Source: CAWJLE01 sp963843645
GTDB taxonomy: Bacteria; Chloroflexota; Anaerolineae; DAOTYC01
Direction: 5' to 3'
Length of the DNA stretch: 64,000 nucleotides
Assembly (NCBI GenBank): GCA_963843645.1
Contig: CAWJLE010000003.1
Span: 1,736,001-1,800,000 of the forward strand
Both the position numbers and the translations under genes were made by a program. Shown piece after piece: positions 46,570-54,834 of this stretch. The notes under the pieces are model-generated. The model saw nothing but the letters and a program-made list of their open reading frames with translations, did not search any database and was not told where the DNA came from. Position 1 is the stretch's first letter. Each line of letters begins with the position of its first letter.

Positions 46570-47279
46570 GCCAGATTTCCTCCTTAGAGTAGCGTGCGGG
46601 ACTTTGTTTTCGGCAGAGTGACAGAGTGACACGGCCATTAGCACGCCATCTCAGCGGTGCTGGTGGCGAAGGAAAAAGCCGGGGAGGAAGAGAGAGCGTG
46701 ACTTGGTTGAATTCGATTCTTATGGACTTGGAATTATCTGAAACCGCTATTATTATACTACTCATTTGAGTCCATTTCAAGAGCTCCGTGCTACGTGTTA
46801 CGGCTCCATCTCAACAGGGCCACCGCGTCGGACGCCCTTCCGGCAGAGACCGCCATGGCTTCCTCATTAGGATTCGGGTATATGATTGCGGTTTTGCCAG
46901 AGGCAGCCACGGCCTGCTGTTGTTGACAATTTGGACGATCTCACTATACTCTTGTATTGCTCATAACGAATTGACACAAAGGATGGGCGTGCAGTTCCCG
47001 TCCCTCAGCCTTCGGTGTGGCGTGGATCTGCGTGAAACTCACCATCAGTGTCCCATGAACTGGCGGGTGCACGGCATCAAGCTGGTCGGACGGTTCAACA
47101 ACTTGGGTTTCTGTTCTCGGAGGATCCTGCTCGGTCACCGACGCACGTGGCCGATGGGGCCCGCAGTTGAGGTGATTCAGACCCACATAGAACACCGAAA
47201 GCAGTGACTCCGCCTGCCTTCTCAGGCAGGAGTGTGGTGAGAGGTCTGGCCAGTAGCGGAAAGGAAAACCGTTAAGCCT
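46570..47279. other. Intergenic region between divergent peptidase and aminotransferase genes
   Basis: It holds the leftward promoter at 46752-46780 and a long leader of the peptidase gene. On the right lies a small hairpin at 47213-47230 (CCTGCCT/AGGCAGG). No supported coding region; a rightward promoter for the glycan cluster was not recognised. Confidence 0.45.
46752..46780 (-). promoter_or_regulatory. Promoter of the peptidase gene with a palindrome in the spacer
   Basis: On the minus strand, TTGAAA (46780-46775), a 17-bp spacer, TATAAT (46757-46752). The spacer contains the perfect palindrome ACTCAAATGAGT (46771-46760), a likely repressor site. The leader to the ATG at 46569 is about 175 nt. 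Confidence 0.75.
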
Positions 47280-48452
47280 ATGGAGCCAATCAGTCTCTTC
47301 GTCCCGACTTTTCGCATTGAAGAATGCCTAACCGAAATCAGAGAGTGCCTGGAGAAGGGTTGGACGGGGCTTGGTTTCAAGACCGTGCAGTTTGAGAACT
47401 CCTGGAAAGAGTACACTGACTTGCCGCACGCTCATTTTGTCAGCTCAGCTACAGCCGGGCTGCACCTTGCCCTGCGCTTGCTGAAGGAAAGGGAGAATTG
47501 GCAGGCTGCCGACGAGGTCATCACCACGCCGCTGACGTTCGTCTCGACCAACCACGCCATTCTCTACGAAAACCTCCGCCCGGTGTTCGCCGATGTGGAC
47601 GAGTACCTCTGCCTGGACCCCGCATCGGTCGCAGAGCGGATCACGGACCGGACGCGAGCGCTGATGTTTGTTGGCCTGGGCGGGAACAGCGGGCGGCTCT
47701 CGGAGATCGTGGGCCTCTGCCGCAGGCATGGCCTGAAGCTCATTCTGGACGCGGCCCACATGACTGGCACGCGCCTCGACGGACGACACGTTGGCAGCGA
47801 GGCCGATGTGTCCGTGTTTAGCTTCCAGGCCGTCAAGAACCTGCCAACGGCGGACTCGGGCATGATCTGCTTTGCGGACGGTCAACTCGACGCAGAGGTG
47901 CGCCAGTGGTCGTGGCTGGGCATTAACAAGGATACCTACGCTCGCACGGTCGAACAAGGCACCTACAAATGGTACTACGACGTGGAGCACGTCGGCTTCA
48001 AGGCCCACAGCAACTCCATTATGGCCGCTCTTGGCCTGGTCTCCTTAAAGTACGTGGAGCAGGACAACGCCTATCGCCGCCAGATTGCAGCCTGGTACGA
48101 CGAAGCTCTGGCCGGAGAGACAGGCGTCAAGCGCGTGCCGACGGCACCAGGCTGCGTCCCTTCTCGGCACCTCTATCAGATTCTGGTCGAGGCGCGCGAC
48201 GAAGTCATGTTGGGTTTGAACCAGCGGCAGATCTACCCCGGTGTGCACTATCGAGATAACACGCTGTACCGCATGTACGCCTACGCCGGCGGGACCTGCC
48301 CCCGCGCTCGCCAGGCCAGCGAACAGATTATTTCCTTGCCCATGCACATCCGTCTCACCTACCACGATGTCCAACGAGTGGGCCGGGGCCTGCGCGAGAT
48401 ACTCGCCTACCACCGGAAGCATGGTGCATCTGGCTCGAAAGAGGGCGGGTGA
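47280..48452 (+). CDS. DegT/DnrJ/EryC1-family sugar aminotransferase
   Basis: 390 residues, ATG at 47280 with GGAAAGGAAAACC upstream. A pyridoxal-phosphate enzyme that transaminates a keto sugar nucleotide. Seen: HFVSSATAGLHLALRLLKE (phosphate-binding Gly/Thr/Ala region), DEVITTPLTFVSTNHAILYE, VFADVDEYLCLDPASV, LKLILDAAHMTG (Asp that contacts the ring, with the usual DxAH/Q), VFSFQAVKNLPTADSGMICF (Lys of the internal aldimine in AVKNL), and the C-terminal PGVHYRDNTLYRM. It is full length and intact. Its stop overlaps the start of a decayed acetyltransferase (GTGA at 48449-48452). A deleted copy lies at 37879. It probably makes the amino sugar that the acetyltransferase at 38166 modifies. Confidence 0.88.
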   Translation: MEPISLFVPTFRIEECLTEIRECLEKGWTGLGFKTVQFENSWKEYTDLPHAHFVSSATAGLHLALRLLKERENWQAADEVITTPLTFVSTNHAILYENLRPVFADVDEYLCLDPASVAERITDRTRALMFVGLGGNSGRLSEIVGLCRRHGLKLILDAAHMTGTRLDGRHVGSEADVSVFSFQAVKNLPTADSGMICFADGQLDAEVRQWSWLGINKDTYARTVEQGTYKWYYDVEHVGFKAHSNSIMAALGLVSLKYVEQDNAYRRQIAAWYDEALAGETGVKRVPTAPGCVPSRHLYQILVEARDEVMLGLNQRQIYPGVHYRDNTLYRMYAYAGGTCPRARQASEQIISLPMHIRLTYHDVQRVGRGLREILAYHRKHGASGSKEGG

Positions 48453-48740
48453 GTAAGGGCGTCATCGCCCGAGGCGTAGCGCGGATGCGCGCTTCTGCGC
48501 CTCTCGTCCGATCGGCGGTCCGGCGTCAGGGCCTGGCCGGGGCAGCCACGCAGCAGGCGCCGGATTCCGCCTGGAGCCTTCTCGGGCCTAAGGAAATCTC
48601 CCTCGGAGTGTTTGAGCGCAACGCCAGCGGCCGTCGCCGCCTATCGGGCTGGTGGCCACCAGCCGCGCGGGCAGCAGGATAGTCTGTTGCCCGATGACCT
48701 CGCTGAAGACTTGCGGATCTGCCGCTCGGGCTTGCTGTTC
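48449..48740 (+). pseudogene. Remnant of a GNAT acetyltransferase
   Basis: The GTG at 48449 overlaps the aminotransferase stop. The frame soon has LLGPKEISLGVFERNAS, matching VEEIHLEVFAHNAP of the intact acetyltransferase at 38166. After a shift near 48625 the next frame gives AVAAYRAGGHQPRGQQDSL, matching AIAVYEGCGFGRCGQRDDL. The N-terminal two thirds, including the acetyl-CoA loop, are missing. Confidence 0.65.
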
Positions 48741-48804
48741 TCGAGAGTCCCAGGGCATTTTCCCAAGCTGTGTCACTCGATGGAAAGGCAGAGGTTCTGC
48801 TCAG

Positions 48805-50658
48805 ATGACGCTTCCACCGTCAAGACGTACTCGTTGGTCAGTGTACGCGACCAGTCTCGTTCTGGGGTTGGGCCTAGCCGTTACCTTCACCAACCATTTT
48901 TCACTCACTGACTTGCCGTTTCGCGAATGGCTCGCGGTCCTCGCCGGCGTGACTGTCCCATTTGGCCTGACGACTTACGAAGCTGCCCTGATCGCTGAAC
49001 CTCGTTTGAGCCTGTTCTCTGTCAGGGACCGGGTGTTGTGGGCGTTCGCTTCGCTCTCTGCCGGAGTGCTGCTCATTCTGGTGACGCCGATCGTGATAGA
49101 CCCGCCCGCTCATTACCCGGCATTCATGACCACGCAGTTGACCTGGCGGGCGGTATTGTACGCCGCGGACGTCGTAAGTCTGGCGGCAACGATTTTCTTC
49201 GTCAGTGTGCTGCTCGCCATTCCTGCGCGCGGACCCGGGCAGGCAGCGCCCATCTCACGCTGGAGCTGGCTCTGTTACGCCCTGCCCTGTGCCACGGTGT
49301 GGAGCCTGTATCTCTGTGCCTACTGGCCGGCAGTGATGAATTGGGATTCGCTCGTGCAGTTTCGAGAGGTGCTCACCGGTCAGTTCCACGACTGGATTCC
49401 GGCTTTCGGGACGTTGATCGTCTGGCTGCTGACTCGCATTCAATTCTCGCCGTCCATCGTGGCCCTGGTGCAGATCGTCAGCCTTGCTCTGGCTGCGGGA
49501 TGGGGCTTCGCCCTTATCCGCCGCCTGGGTGCGCCCCGTGGGCTCGTGTGGTGTGCTTGCCTGTTGTTCGCGTTTTCGCCTGTGAACGGTTCCACGGTGA
49601 TTACGATTTGGAAAGACATCTTCTACAGCACCGCTGTGCTGGTCCTGTCCTTGATGGTAGCGCTCATTGTGGTCAGTGACGGACAATGGCTGCAGCGCCC
49701 CGCGGCCTGGATATCCATGGGATGCATTGCGGCCCTGATCGTGCTACTACGGCACAACGGACCGCCGGCGGCTTTTGGCACGCTCATTGCTCTGGGTCTC
49801 GTCTATCGCCGACACTGGCGACCGTTGCTGTACTCTCTGGCACTGGCGGTGAGCCTTTGGCTGGCGATCACGGGGCCGGTGTTTGCGCTGGTGAGAGTGA
49901 ACAGAGAGTGGTATCCTCCGATAGGCCAGTCCGCAGCCCTGTTGCCTCTCATGCATCAGGTTGCCGCCCAACTCTCGGCGGGCACGTCGCCTACCTCCGA
50001 GGAGCGAGCTTACCTGGATACCATCCGGCCCGTAATCAGTGGTTGGTCGTACTACTGTGACAACTCGCTCGTGGCTCCAGATCTGACTCCGATCAGTTAT
50101 GACTGGGAAGCCGTATCCGCACACCCGGACCAACTGCGCCGAGTCTGGCTGGCGCTCTCGTTGAGGAATCCCCGGGCCGTGGTGGATCACCTCGTGTGTC
50201 ATAGCGCTCTCATTTGGCGTATGGCCCAGCCGGTCGGTGGTTATACTGCCTCTTCCATGATTCTCCGCGTCTCGGACCAGCGGGCGAAGTACATCATGCC
50301 GGATCCAAACGACCTTGGCATCGAGCCGGACTCGAGGCTGCCTGCCCTGTCCGGTTGGCTGGTTAACCGGGTCATCGTGCCTACCCAGCAGGGTGGCTGG
50401 CTGGCGGTCGTCTGGAGGCCGGCGTTGTATCTGTACCTCCTTCTGGCCGGCGCAGCGATCGCGGCAGTGCGCGCCAGGAACGTCAAGGTGCTCCTGGTGG
50501 CAGTGCCCAGCTTGCTGCAGTCCGCATTCCTGGCGATCGTGATTACCGCTTCAGATGTACGCTATCAGTACGCCGTTTACTTGACGAGCATGGTATTTTG
50601 GGCCTGGCTGTACTTCGGACGCTGGGGACACACGGATGACATCCGGAACACGGCATAG
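48805..50658 (+). CDS. Polytopic membrane protein, GT-C-like (possible glycosyltransferase)
   Basis: 617 residues from ATG 48805; the in-frame extension to 48652 overlaps the acetyltransferase remnant and looks non-coding. About 13 hydrophobic segments. YWPAVMNWDSLVQFREVLTG and 'FHDWIPAFGTLIVWLLTRIQ' recall the acidic first loop of GT39-like and DUF6020-like membrane proteins; 'STVITIWKDIFYSTAVLVLS' follows. A periplasmic loop lies near residues 370-500. It probably uses a polyprenyl-phosphate sugar donor, which fits the GT2 enzyme at 51420, but no catalytic residue is proven. It overlaps the next gene by 23 bp. Intact. Confidence 0.7.
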   Translation: MTLPPSRRTRWSVYATSLVLGLGLAVTFTNHFSLTDLPFREWLAVLAGVTVPFGLTTYEAALIAEPRLSLFSVRDRVLWAFASLSAGVLLILVTPIVIDPPAHYPAFMTTQLTWRAVLYAADVVSLAATIFFVSVLLAIPARGPGQAAPISRWSWLCYALPCATVWSLYLCAYWPAVMNWDSLVQFREVLTGQFHDWIPAFGTLIVWLLTRIQFSPSIVALVQIVSLALAAGWGFALIRRLGAPRGLVWCACLLFAFSPVNGSTVITIWKDIFYSTAVLVLSLMVALIVVSDGQWLQRPAAWISMGCIAALIVLLRHNGPPAAFGTLIALGLVYRRHWRPLLYSLALAVSLWLAITGPVFALVRVNREWYPPIGQSAALLPLMHQVAAQLSAGTSPTSEERAYLDTIRPVISGWSYYCDNSLVAPDLTPISYDWEAVSAHPDQLRRVWLALSLRNPRAVVDHLVCHSALIWRMAQPVGGYTASSMILRVSDQRAKYIMPDPNDLGIEPDSRLPALSGWLVNRVIVPTQQGGWLAVVWRPALYLYLLLAGAAIAAVRARNVKVLLVAVPSLLQSAFLAIVITASDVRYQYAVYLTSMVFWAWLYFGRWGHTDDIRNTA

Positions 50659-51439
50659 GGAGACCGGCGCCTTGGAAGAAACGCAAGTCCGCGTTGACAG
50701 GCGATTCGGGCAAACGAGCGACGATTTCGTCGCCGCTGACCTGAAGCAGATGGAAGTGGCGACGAATTATAACCAGTGGCTGTTCGCCCTAGTGCAACCC
50801 CATCTGGGCCGCCGGATCTTCGAGGTAGGCTCCGGAATCGGGAACGTGACAAGGCGTCTGGTCGAGTCGGCAGAATTCGTCTTTGGAATCGAACCCAACC
50901 TGGCCTGTGTGGAACAGCTGGAGCGAGCCCTGGGTGCTCACCCCCGGTTTGGGTACAGACCGTGGTCCATCGAAGAGTGCGATCCGAGCTTCCTGGCGCG
51001 ATATCGCTTGGACACGATCTTGTGCACGAACGTTCTAGAGCACATAGAGGATGACACTATGACGCTGCGGTTCTTTGCGTCCATGCTCCAGCCTGGGGCG
51101 AGATTGGTGTTGTTGCTGCCGGGAGTCTCTTGGGCTTACGGTACGATCGATACCGCCGTCGGGCATTTTCGGCGATACACGAAGAAGTCGATCTCGGTGG
51201 CTTTGAACGACTTGGGGCTTGAAGTGGAGTTCTTGCGCTACTCGAATTTCATCGGGCTTATCGGTTGGTGTTACAACGGTCGAATTAAGCACATCGTCAA
51301 ACAAAGTGACGCCCAAATCCGATTATTTGATCGCATTGTGCCCTGGTACTCCCGTTTGGAGGAGATTGTCCCGCCGCCAATCGGCATGTCGCTTCTGGTC
51401 GTGGGGAGGAAGCCTTTCAATGGATTCATTGAACCTTGA
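50636..51439 (+). CDS. Class I SAM-dependent methyltransferase
   Basis: 267 residues, ATG at 50636 (GGGGA upstream). Motif I IFEVGSGIGNVTRRLVES, motif II acidic FGIEPN, motif IV YRLDTILCTNVLEHIEDD, then MLQPGARLVLLLPGVSWAYG. This is the Methyltransf_11/23 pattern with the C-terminal RRYTKKSISVALNDLGLEVE seen in methyltransferases that sit beside GT2 polyprenyl-phosphate glycosyltransferases. The acceptor is unknown, probably a sugar or lipid of the glycan. Its end overlaps the GT2 gene by 20 bp, so the two are co-translated. Confidence 0.85.
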   Translation: MTSGTRHRETGALEETQVRVDRRFGQTSDDFVAADLKQMEVATNYNQWLFALVQPHLGRRIFEVGSGIGNVTRRLVESAEFVFGIEPNLACVEQLERALGAHPRFGYRPWSIEECDPSFLARYRLDTILCTNVLEHIEDDTMTLRFFASMLQPGARLVLLLPGVSWAYGTIDTAVGHFRRYTKKSISVALNDLGLEVEFLRYSNFIGLIGWCYNGRIKHIVKQSDAQIRLFDRIVPWYSRLEEIVPPPIGMSLLVVGRKPFNGFIEP

Positions 51440-52379
51440 CAGGCTGAGGGTGGTGGTACTTATCCCCTGTTACAACGAAGAAACCACTATCGCCAAAGTC
51501 GTTCAGGACTTCGGGCGAGTTCTACCTGGGGCTGAAGTCTATGTGATTGACAATAACAGCTGTGACGACAGTGCTGCCAGGGCTTTGGCAGCAGGGGCGA
51601 AAGTGATAAGGGAGAAGAAGCAGGGCAAGGGTTTTGTTGTGGCCTCGACGCTAAGCCAAATCGATGCTGACTATTACATTATGGTCGATGGAGACGATAC
51701 CTATCCAGCGGACAGAGCCCTGGACCTGTTGATCCCACTGGTGAATGAAGAAGCGGACATGGTCGTCGGCAGTCGCTTGCAGGAGTTCAGTGACAACGCT
51801 TTTCGGCCCTTGCACGTTGTCGGCAACCAGTTCGTTTGCCGACTCATCAACCTGGTTTTTCGAGCTGGGCTGACCGATGTGATGTCCGGGTATCGGGCGC
51901 TGAACCGCGAGCTTGCCGAGAACTTGCCTGTCGTAGCCTCGGGGTTTGATGTCGAAACCGAAATGACTCTCCAAACGTTATATAGAGGGTTCAAAATCAA
52001 AGAGGTGCTGACCCCTTACCGTGAGAGGGGGAAGGGAAGTGCATCTAAACTCCGCACTTTCCACGACGGGTTTAGTGTGCTCTTCAAGATACTGGGAGTC
52101 GTCGCTGCCTACAAACCCTTGACCTCCTTCGGCGGGCTTGGCTTGTTGCTGTTCCTGATCGGGATGTTGTTGGGAGGGTACGTTCTCGCCGCAGACCACA
52201 TACAATATGAACCCGTTGGTTTGTTTGCGGTAGCAGGCTCAATTGCCTGTGCGCTCGTGGGTACGGTGCTGGTATCCATCGGTCTGGTGTTACACATCCT
52301 GAACTTCCGGATCCTGGAGATCACAAGTGTGCTCGCGAAGCAGCACGTCCATATCCGAAACTGCCAGAAAAACGGTTGA
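51420..52379 (+). CDS. Family 2 glycosyltransferase, polyprenyl-phosphate mannose/glucose synthase type
   Basis: 319 residues, ATG at 51420 (GGGGAGGAAGCC upstream). GT-A fold: VVVLIPCYNEETTIAKVV, YVIDNNSCDDSA, 'GKGFVVASTLSQIDADYYIMVDGDDTYPAD' (nucleotide-binding Asp and the DGDD metal site), then VMSGYRALNRELAENLPVVA and the acceptor-loop YRERGKGSASKL. The C-terminus has two membrane helices, as in DPM1/GtrB-like proteins. It would load a sugar onto undecaprenyl phosphate at the inner face, supplying the GT-C-like membrane proteins. Intact; last gene of its group before a promoter. Confidence 0.88.
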   Translation: MDSLNLDRLRVVVLIPCYNEETTIAKVVQDFGRVLPGAEVYVIDNNSCDDSAARALAAGAKVIREKKQGKGFVVASTLSQIDADYYIMVDGDDTYPADRALDLLIPLVNEEADMVVGSRLQEFSDNAFRPLHVVGNQFVCRLINLVFRAGLTDVMSGYRALNRELAENLPVVASGFDVETEMTLQTLYRGFKIKEVLTPYRERGKGSASKLRTFHDGFSVLFKILGVVAAYKPLTSFGGLGLLLFLIGMLLGGYVLAADHIQYEPVGLFAVAGSIACALVGTVLVSIGLVLHILNFRILEITSVLAKQHVHIRNCQKNG

Positions 52380-52472
52380 CTGATGGACAGCCGTAAGCAA
52401 CGGGCGCCTCGTGCGGTTTGCCGGCGAGATCCAGCCTGTACATTGTCTGGGAGGCCCCAGACCTTTGGGCTA

Positions 52473-52501
52473 TTGACACGAAAGATACGACATGTTACTT
52501 T
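52473..52501 (+). promoter_or_regulatory. Promoter of the beta-helix gene
   Basis: TTGACA at 52473-52478, 17-bp spacer, TACTTT at 52496-52501. About 85 bp precede the GTG start at 52593. Confidence 0.55.
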
Positions 52502-52592
52502 TGTTGGCAGGAAAGCTTGTTACCTCATACGACGCACTCGATGAGCGGCAGTCTTTTTGACGGCCGTTGACGCCAACAAAGGGGGGACAGTC

Positions 52593-54557
52593 GTGAGATA
52601 TCGTCACAGTTTGGTGCGTTTGGCCATCGCGGTTGCCATATCGTTGGGCACGTTGTTTTGGGTCCAAGCGCCGGTCCTGGCGGCTCCATTTACGGTAAAT
52701 AATAACGGTGACGCGAGCGATTCAAATCCAGGCGACGCGGTCTGCGCGACTGCAGCCGGGACGTGCACGTTGCGCGCCGCCATCGAAGAGGCCAACGCGC
52801 GTGCCGGAGCGGATACGATCACCATCCCGCCCATGACCATTGCCGTGTCGCAGGAGCTGGAGGTCACCCAGGACGTCACTATCGCGGGCGCGGGGGAAGC
52901 GCAGACGGTCATCGACGGCAACAACGCTACGCGCGTCTTCCACTTCGCTCTGGGCAGCGCCGGCGGCGCCATCGACAGCGTGTCTAACCTGACGATCCGC
53001 AACGCCAAGACAACCGCCGCCAGTGATCCAAATGACAGATTCAAGGCGGGCCTGGGCGGTGCGATTCTGAATGAGGCAGGTCAGCTTACCCTGAGTCACG
53101 TGACGCTCACAGGCAACCAGGCCGAGCAGGGCGCCGGTGTTTACAATACGTACCGCTTGGTGAGCGGCCCGATTGTCCATAAGCTCGTGCTGAGTTATGT
53201 GACCGTCAGCAATAACCATACAACCAGTACCGCCACCTACAGCGATCTGGGCGCCGTTGGCGGTGGGGTGTTCAATGGCAGCCAGCTGGACGCCGACCAC
53301 GTCACGATCACCGGAAACAGCTCGATCCAGGGCGGCGGTCTGTTCAACAATTCTTACGAGAACGCGACCCTAACCACCTTCACCATCAGCGAGAATACGG
53401 CCAGGATAGGCGGCGGAGTGATGAACGACCTGGGGCCACTGATCGATTTGCGTGACGGCGTGGTCAGCCAGAATGTCTCACAGTGCTGCGATACGGCTGG
53501 AAATCCCTCCGGTGGAGCTGGGATCAGCAACAACAAAGCGGACGAGTTTGGCGTCGTTAACCTGGTCAAGCTAACCAACGTCCAAGTGATCGGCAACGTC
53601 TCTCAGAGCACGCTCGGCTACGGCGGAGGCATCGCCAACATCAAGAATATGGAGTTGGCCAACGTGTTGATTAGCGGCAATCAGGCAACCTACGGCGCCG
53701 GCGTTTTCAACGGCAACGCTTATGTCGGGATATCCAACAATATGATCATGCTCAATACCACGGTGAGCGGAAACGTGGGAGACAGCGCGTCGGATTCGAG
53801 CGGCGCAGGTATCTTCAACACGACCAACGGAAATCTGACGCTGAACAATGTGACGGTCACCGCGAACTGGGCCGCCGCCGGCGGAGGCTTCGACAATCGG
53901 ACGGCCATGACAGTACATAATTCAATCGTCGCCGGGAATACGGCCGAGCTGTTTGGCTCAGACTGCCGCGGCAAGGCGATCAGCACCGGGCATAATATCG
54001 TGGGCAGCGGGGCTTGTCTTTCGGCTGCAAAATCCGGCGATCAGGTGATCGAAAACCCCTTGCTAGGCGCCTTGCGGGACAACGGAGGTGGAACTCTGAC
54101 TCACGCGCCGTTGTCTGGCAGCCCGGCAATCGACCGGGGCGGCACGTGCCCGTCGACTGACCAGCGTGGCTCAATGCGACCCGTTGACGGCGACGCCGAC
54201 GGCCAGGCACTCTGCGATGCCGGTGCGGTTGAGGTGGTCGCGTACCAGCTGACCAGCTTGAGCCCGGGCCGAGCGGTCACCAGCGGATCGTCGTTCACAC
54301 TCTCCGTGAGAGGAACGGGGTTTCGCAACGGACTGCGCGTGCAGTGGAACGGGAGCGATCGGACGACCACATTTGTGAGCACTACCGAGCTCCAGGCAAC
54401 AATCAGCGCCGGAGACATCGGGAGTAACGGCGTCATCGTGATCACGGTCTCCGACCCGAACCAGAGAGGGGCGTTGGCGAACTCGCTGAAGTTCTACGTG
54501 GGGCCGCCGCTCCAACCGCGAAGTTTTCTGCCGCGGATCTCCAAGGCTGACGACTGA
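52593..54557 (+). CDS. Secreted CSLREA-type right-handed beta-helix protein with IPT/TIG domain
   Basis: 654 residues from GTG 52593 (AAAGGGGGGACAG upstream). A signal peptide (LAIAVAISLGTLFW) is followed by FTVNNNGDASDSNPGDAVC and GTCTLRAAIEEANARAGADT, the CSLREA-domain signature. A parallel beta-helix of many short rungs rich in Asn, Gly and Ser follows (TLSHVTLTGNQAEQGAGVYN and similar), with the closing DNGGGTLTHAPLSGSPAID typical of the family. Then comes an IPT/TIG Ig-like domain (LTSLSPGRAVTSGSSFTLSV) and the ending SFLPRISKADD. Probably a surface adhesin or polysaccharide-binding protein; no lyase residues are evident. Intact, within the glycan cluster but with its own promoter. Confidence 0.85.
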   Translation: MRYRHSLVRLAIAVAISLGTLFWVQAPVLAAPFTVNNNGDASDSNPGDAVCATAAGTCTLRAAIEEANARAGADTITIPPMTIAVSQELEVTQDVTIAGAGEAQTVIDGNNATRVFHFALGSAGGAIDSVSNLTIRNAKTTAASDPNDRFKAGLGGAILNEAGQLTLSHVTLTGNQAEQGAGVYNTYRLVSGPIVHKLVLSYVTVSNNHTTSTATYSDLGAVGGGVFNGSQLDADHVTITGNSSIQGGGLFNNSYENATLTTFTISENTARIGGGVMNDLGPLIDLRDGVVSQNVSQCCDTAGNPSGGAGISNNKADEFGVVNLVKLTNVQVIGNVSQSTLGYGGGIANIKNMELANVLISGNQATYGAGVFNGNAYVGISNNMIMLNTTVSGNVGDSASDSSGAGIFNTTNGNLTLNNVTVTANWAAAGGGFDNRTAMTVHNSIVAGNTAELFGSDCRGKAISTGHNIVGSGACLSAAKSGDQVIENPLLGALRDNGGGTLTHAPLSGSPAIDRGGTCPSTDQRGSMRPVDGDADGQALCDAGAVEVVAYQLTSLSPGRAVTSGSSFTLSVRGTGFRNGLRVQWNGSDRTTTFVSTTELQATISAGDIGSNGVIVITVSDPNQRGALANSLKFYVGPPLQPRSFLPRISKADD

Positions 54558-54570
54558 GCAAAGAGCCCTG

Positions 54571-54834
54571 GTGGCAGTGGACCTTGCCGTCAGGGCAATC
54601 AAATGCGATTGCCCTGACATTGCTGCGACACAAGGCGGCCGGGCACAAACGGCAGGCGCTTGTGCCACGCCATCGGAGCGCTCGTACCATTTTTCGGTGT
54701 CGAGCCTGAGCCGCATGTGCGAATCGGTAGGATTCCGTGTCGATCTGGTGTGGCGAGAGGACTCAGGAGACTCGATCTCCCTGTTGGCGACGAAACCTCT
54801 CGATTGTAGTGACGAAGACTGTGGAGGACGGTGA
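54571..54834 (+). pseudogene. C-terminal remnant of a SAM methyltransferase
   Basis: GTG at 54571, 87 codons. The second half reads SYHFSVSSLSRMCESVGFRV then LLATKP, the usual C-terminus of class I methyltransferases from sugar clusters (H-F-S-x-x-S-L-x-R-x-x-x-x-x-G-F). The SAM-binding part is absent, and the first 40 residues show no match. The stop overlaps the next start (GTGA at 54831-54834). Confidence 0.5.

Noticed and set aside
46788..47207. 139-codon plus-strand frame in the peptidase-aminotransferase gap
   Set aside because: No ribosome site, no recognisable motif, and its composition changes along the length; treated as non-coding.
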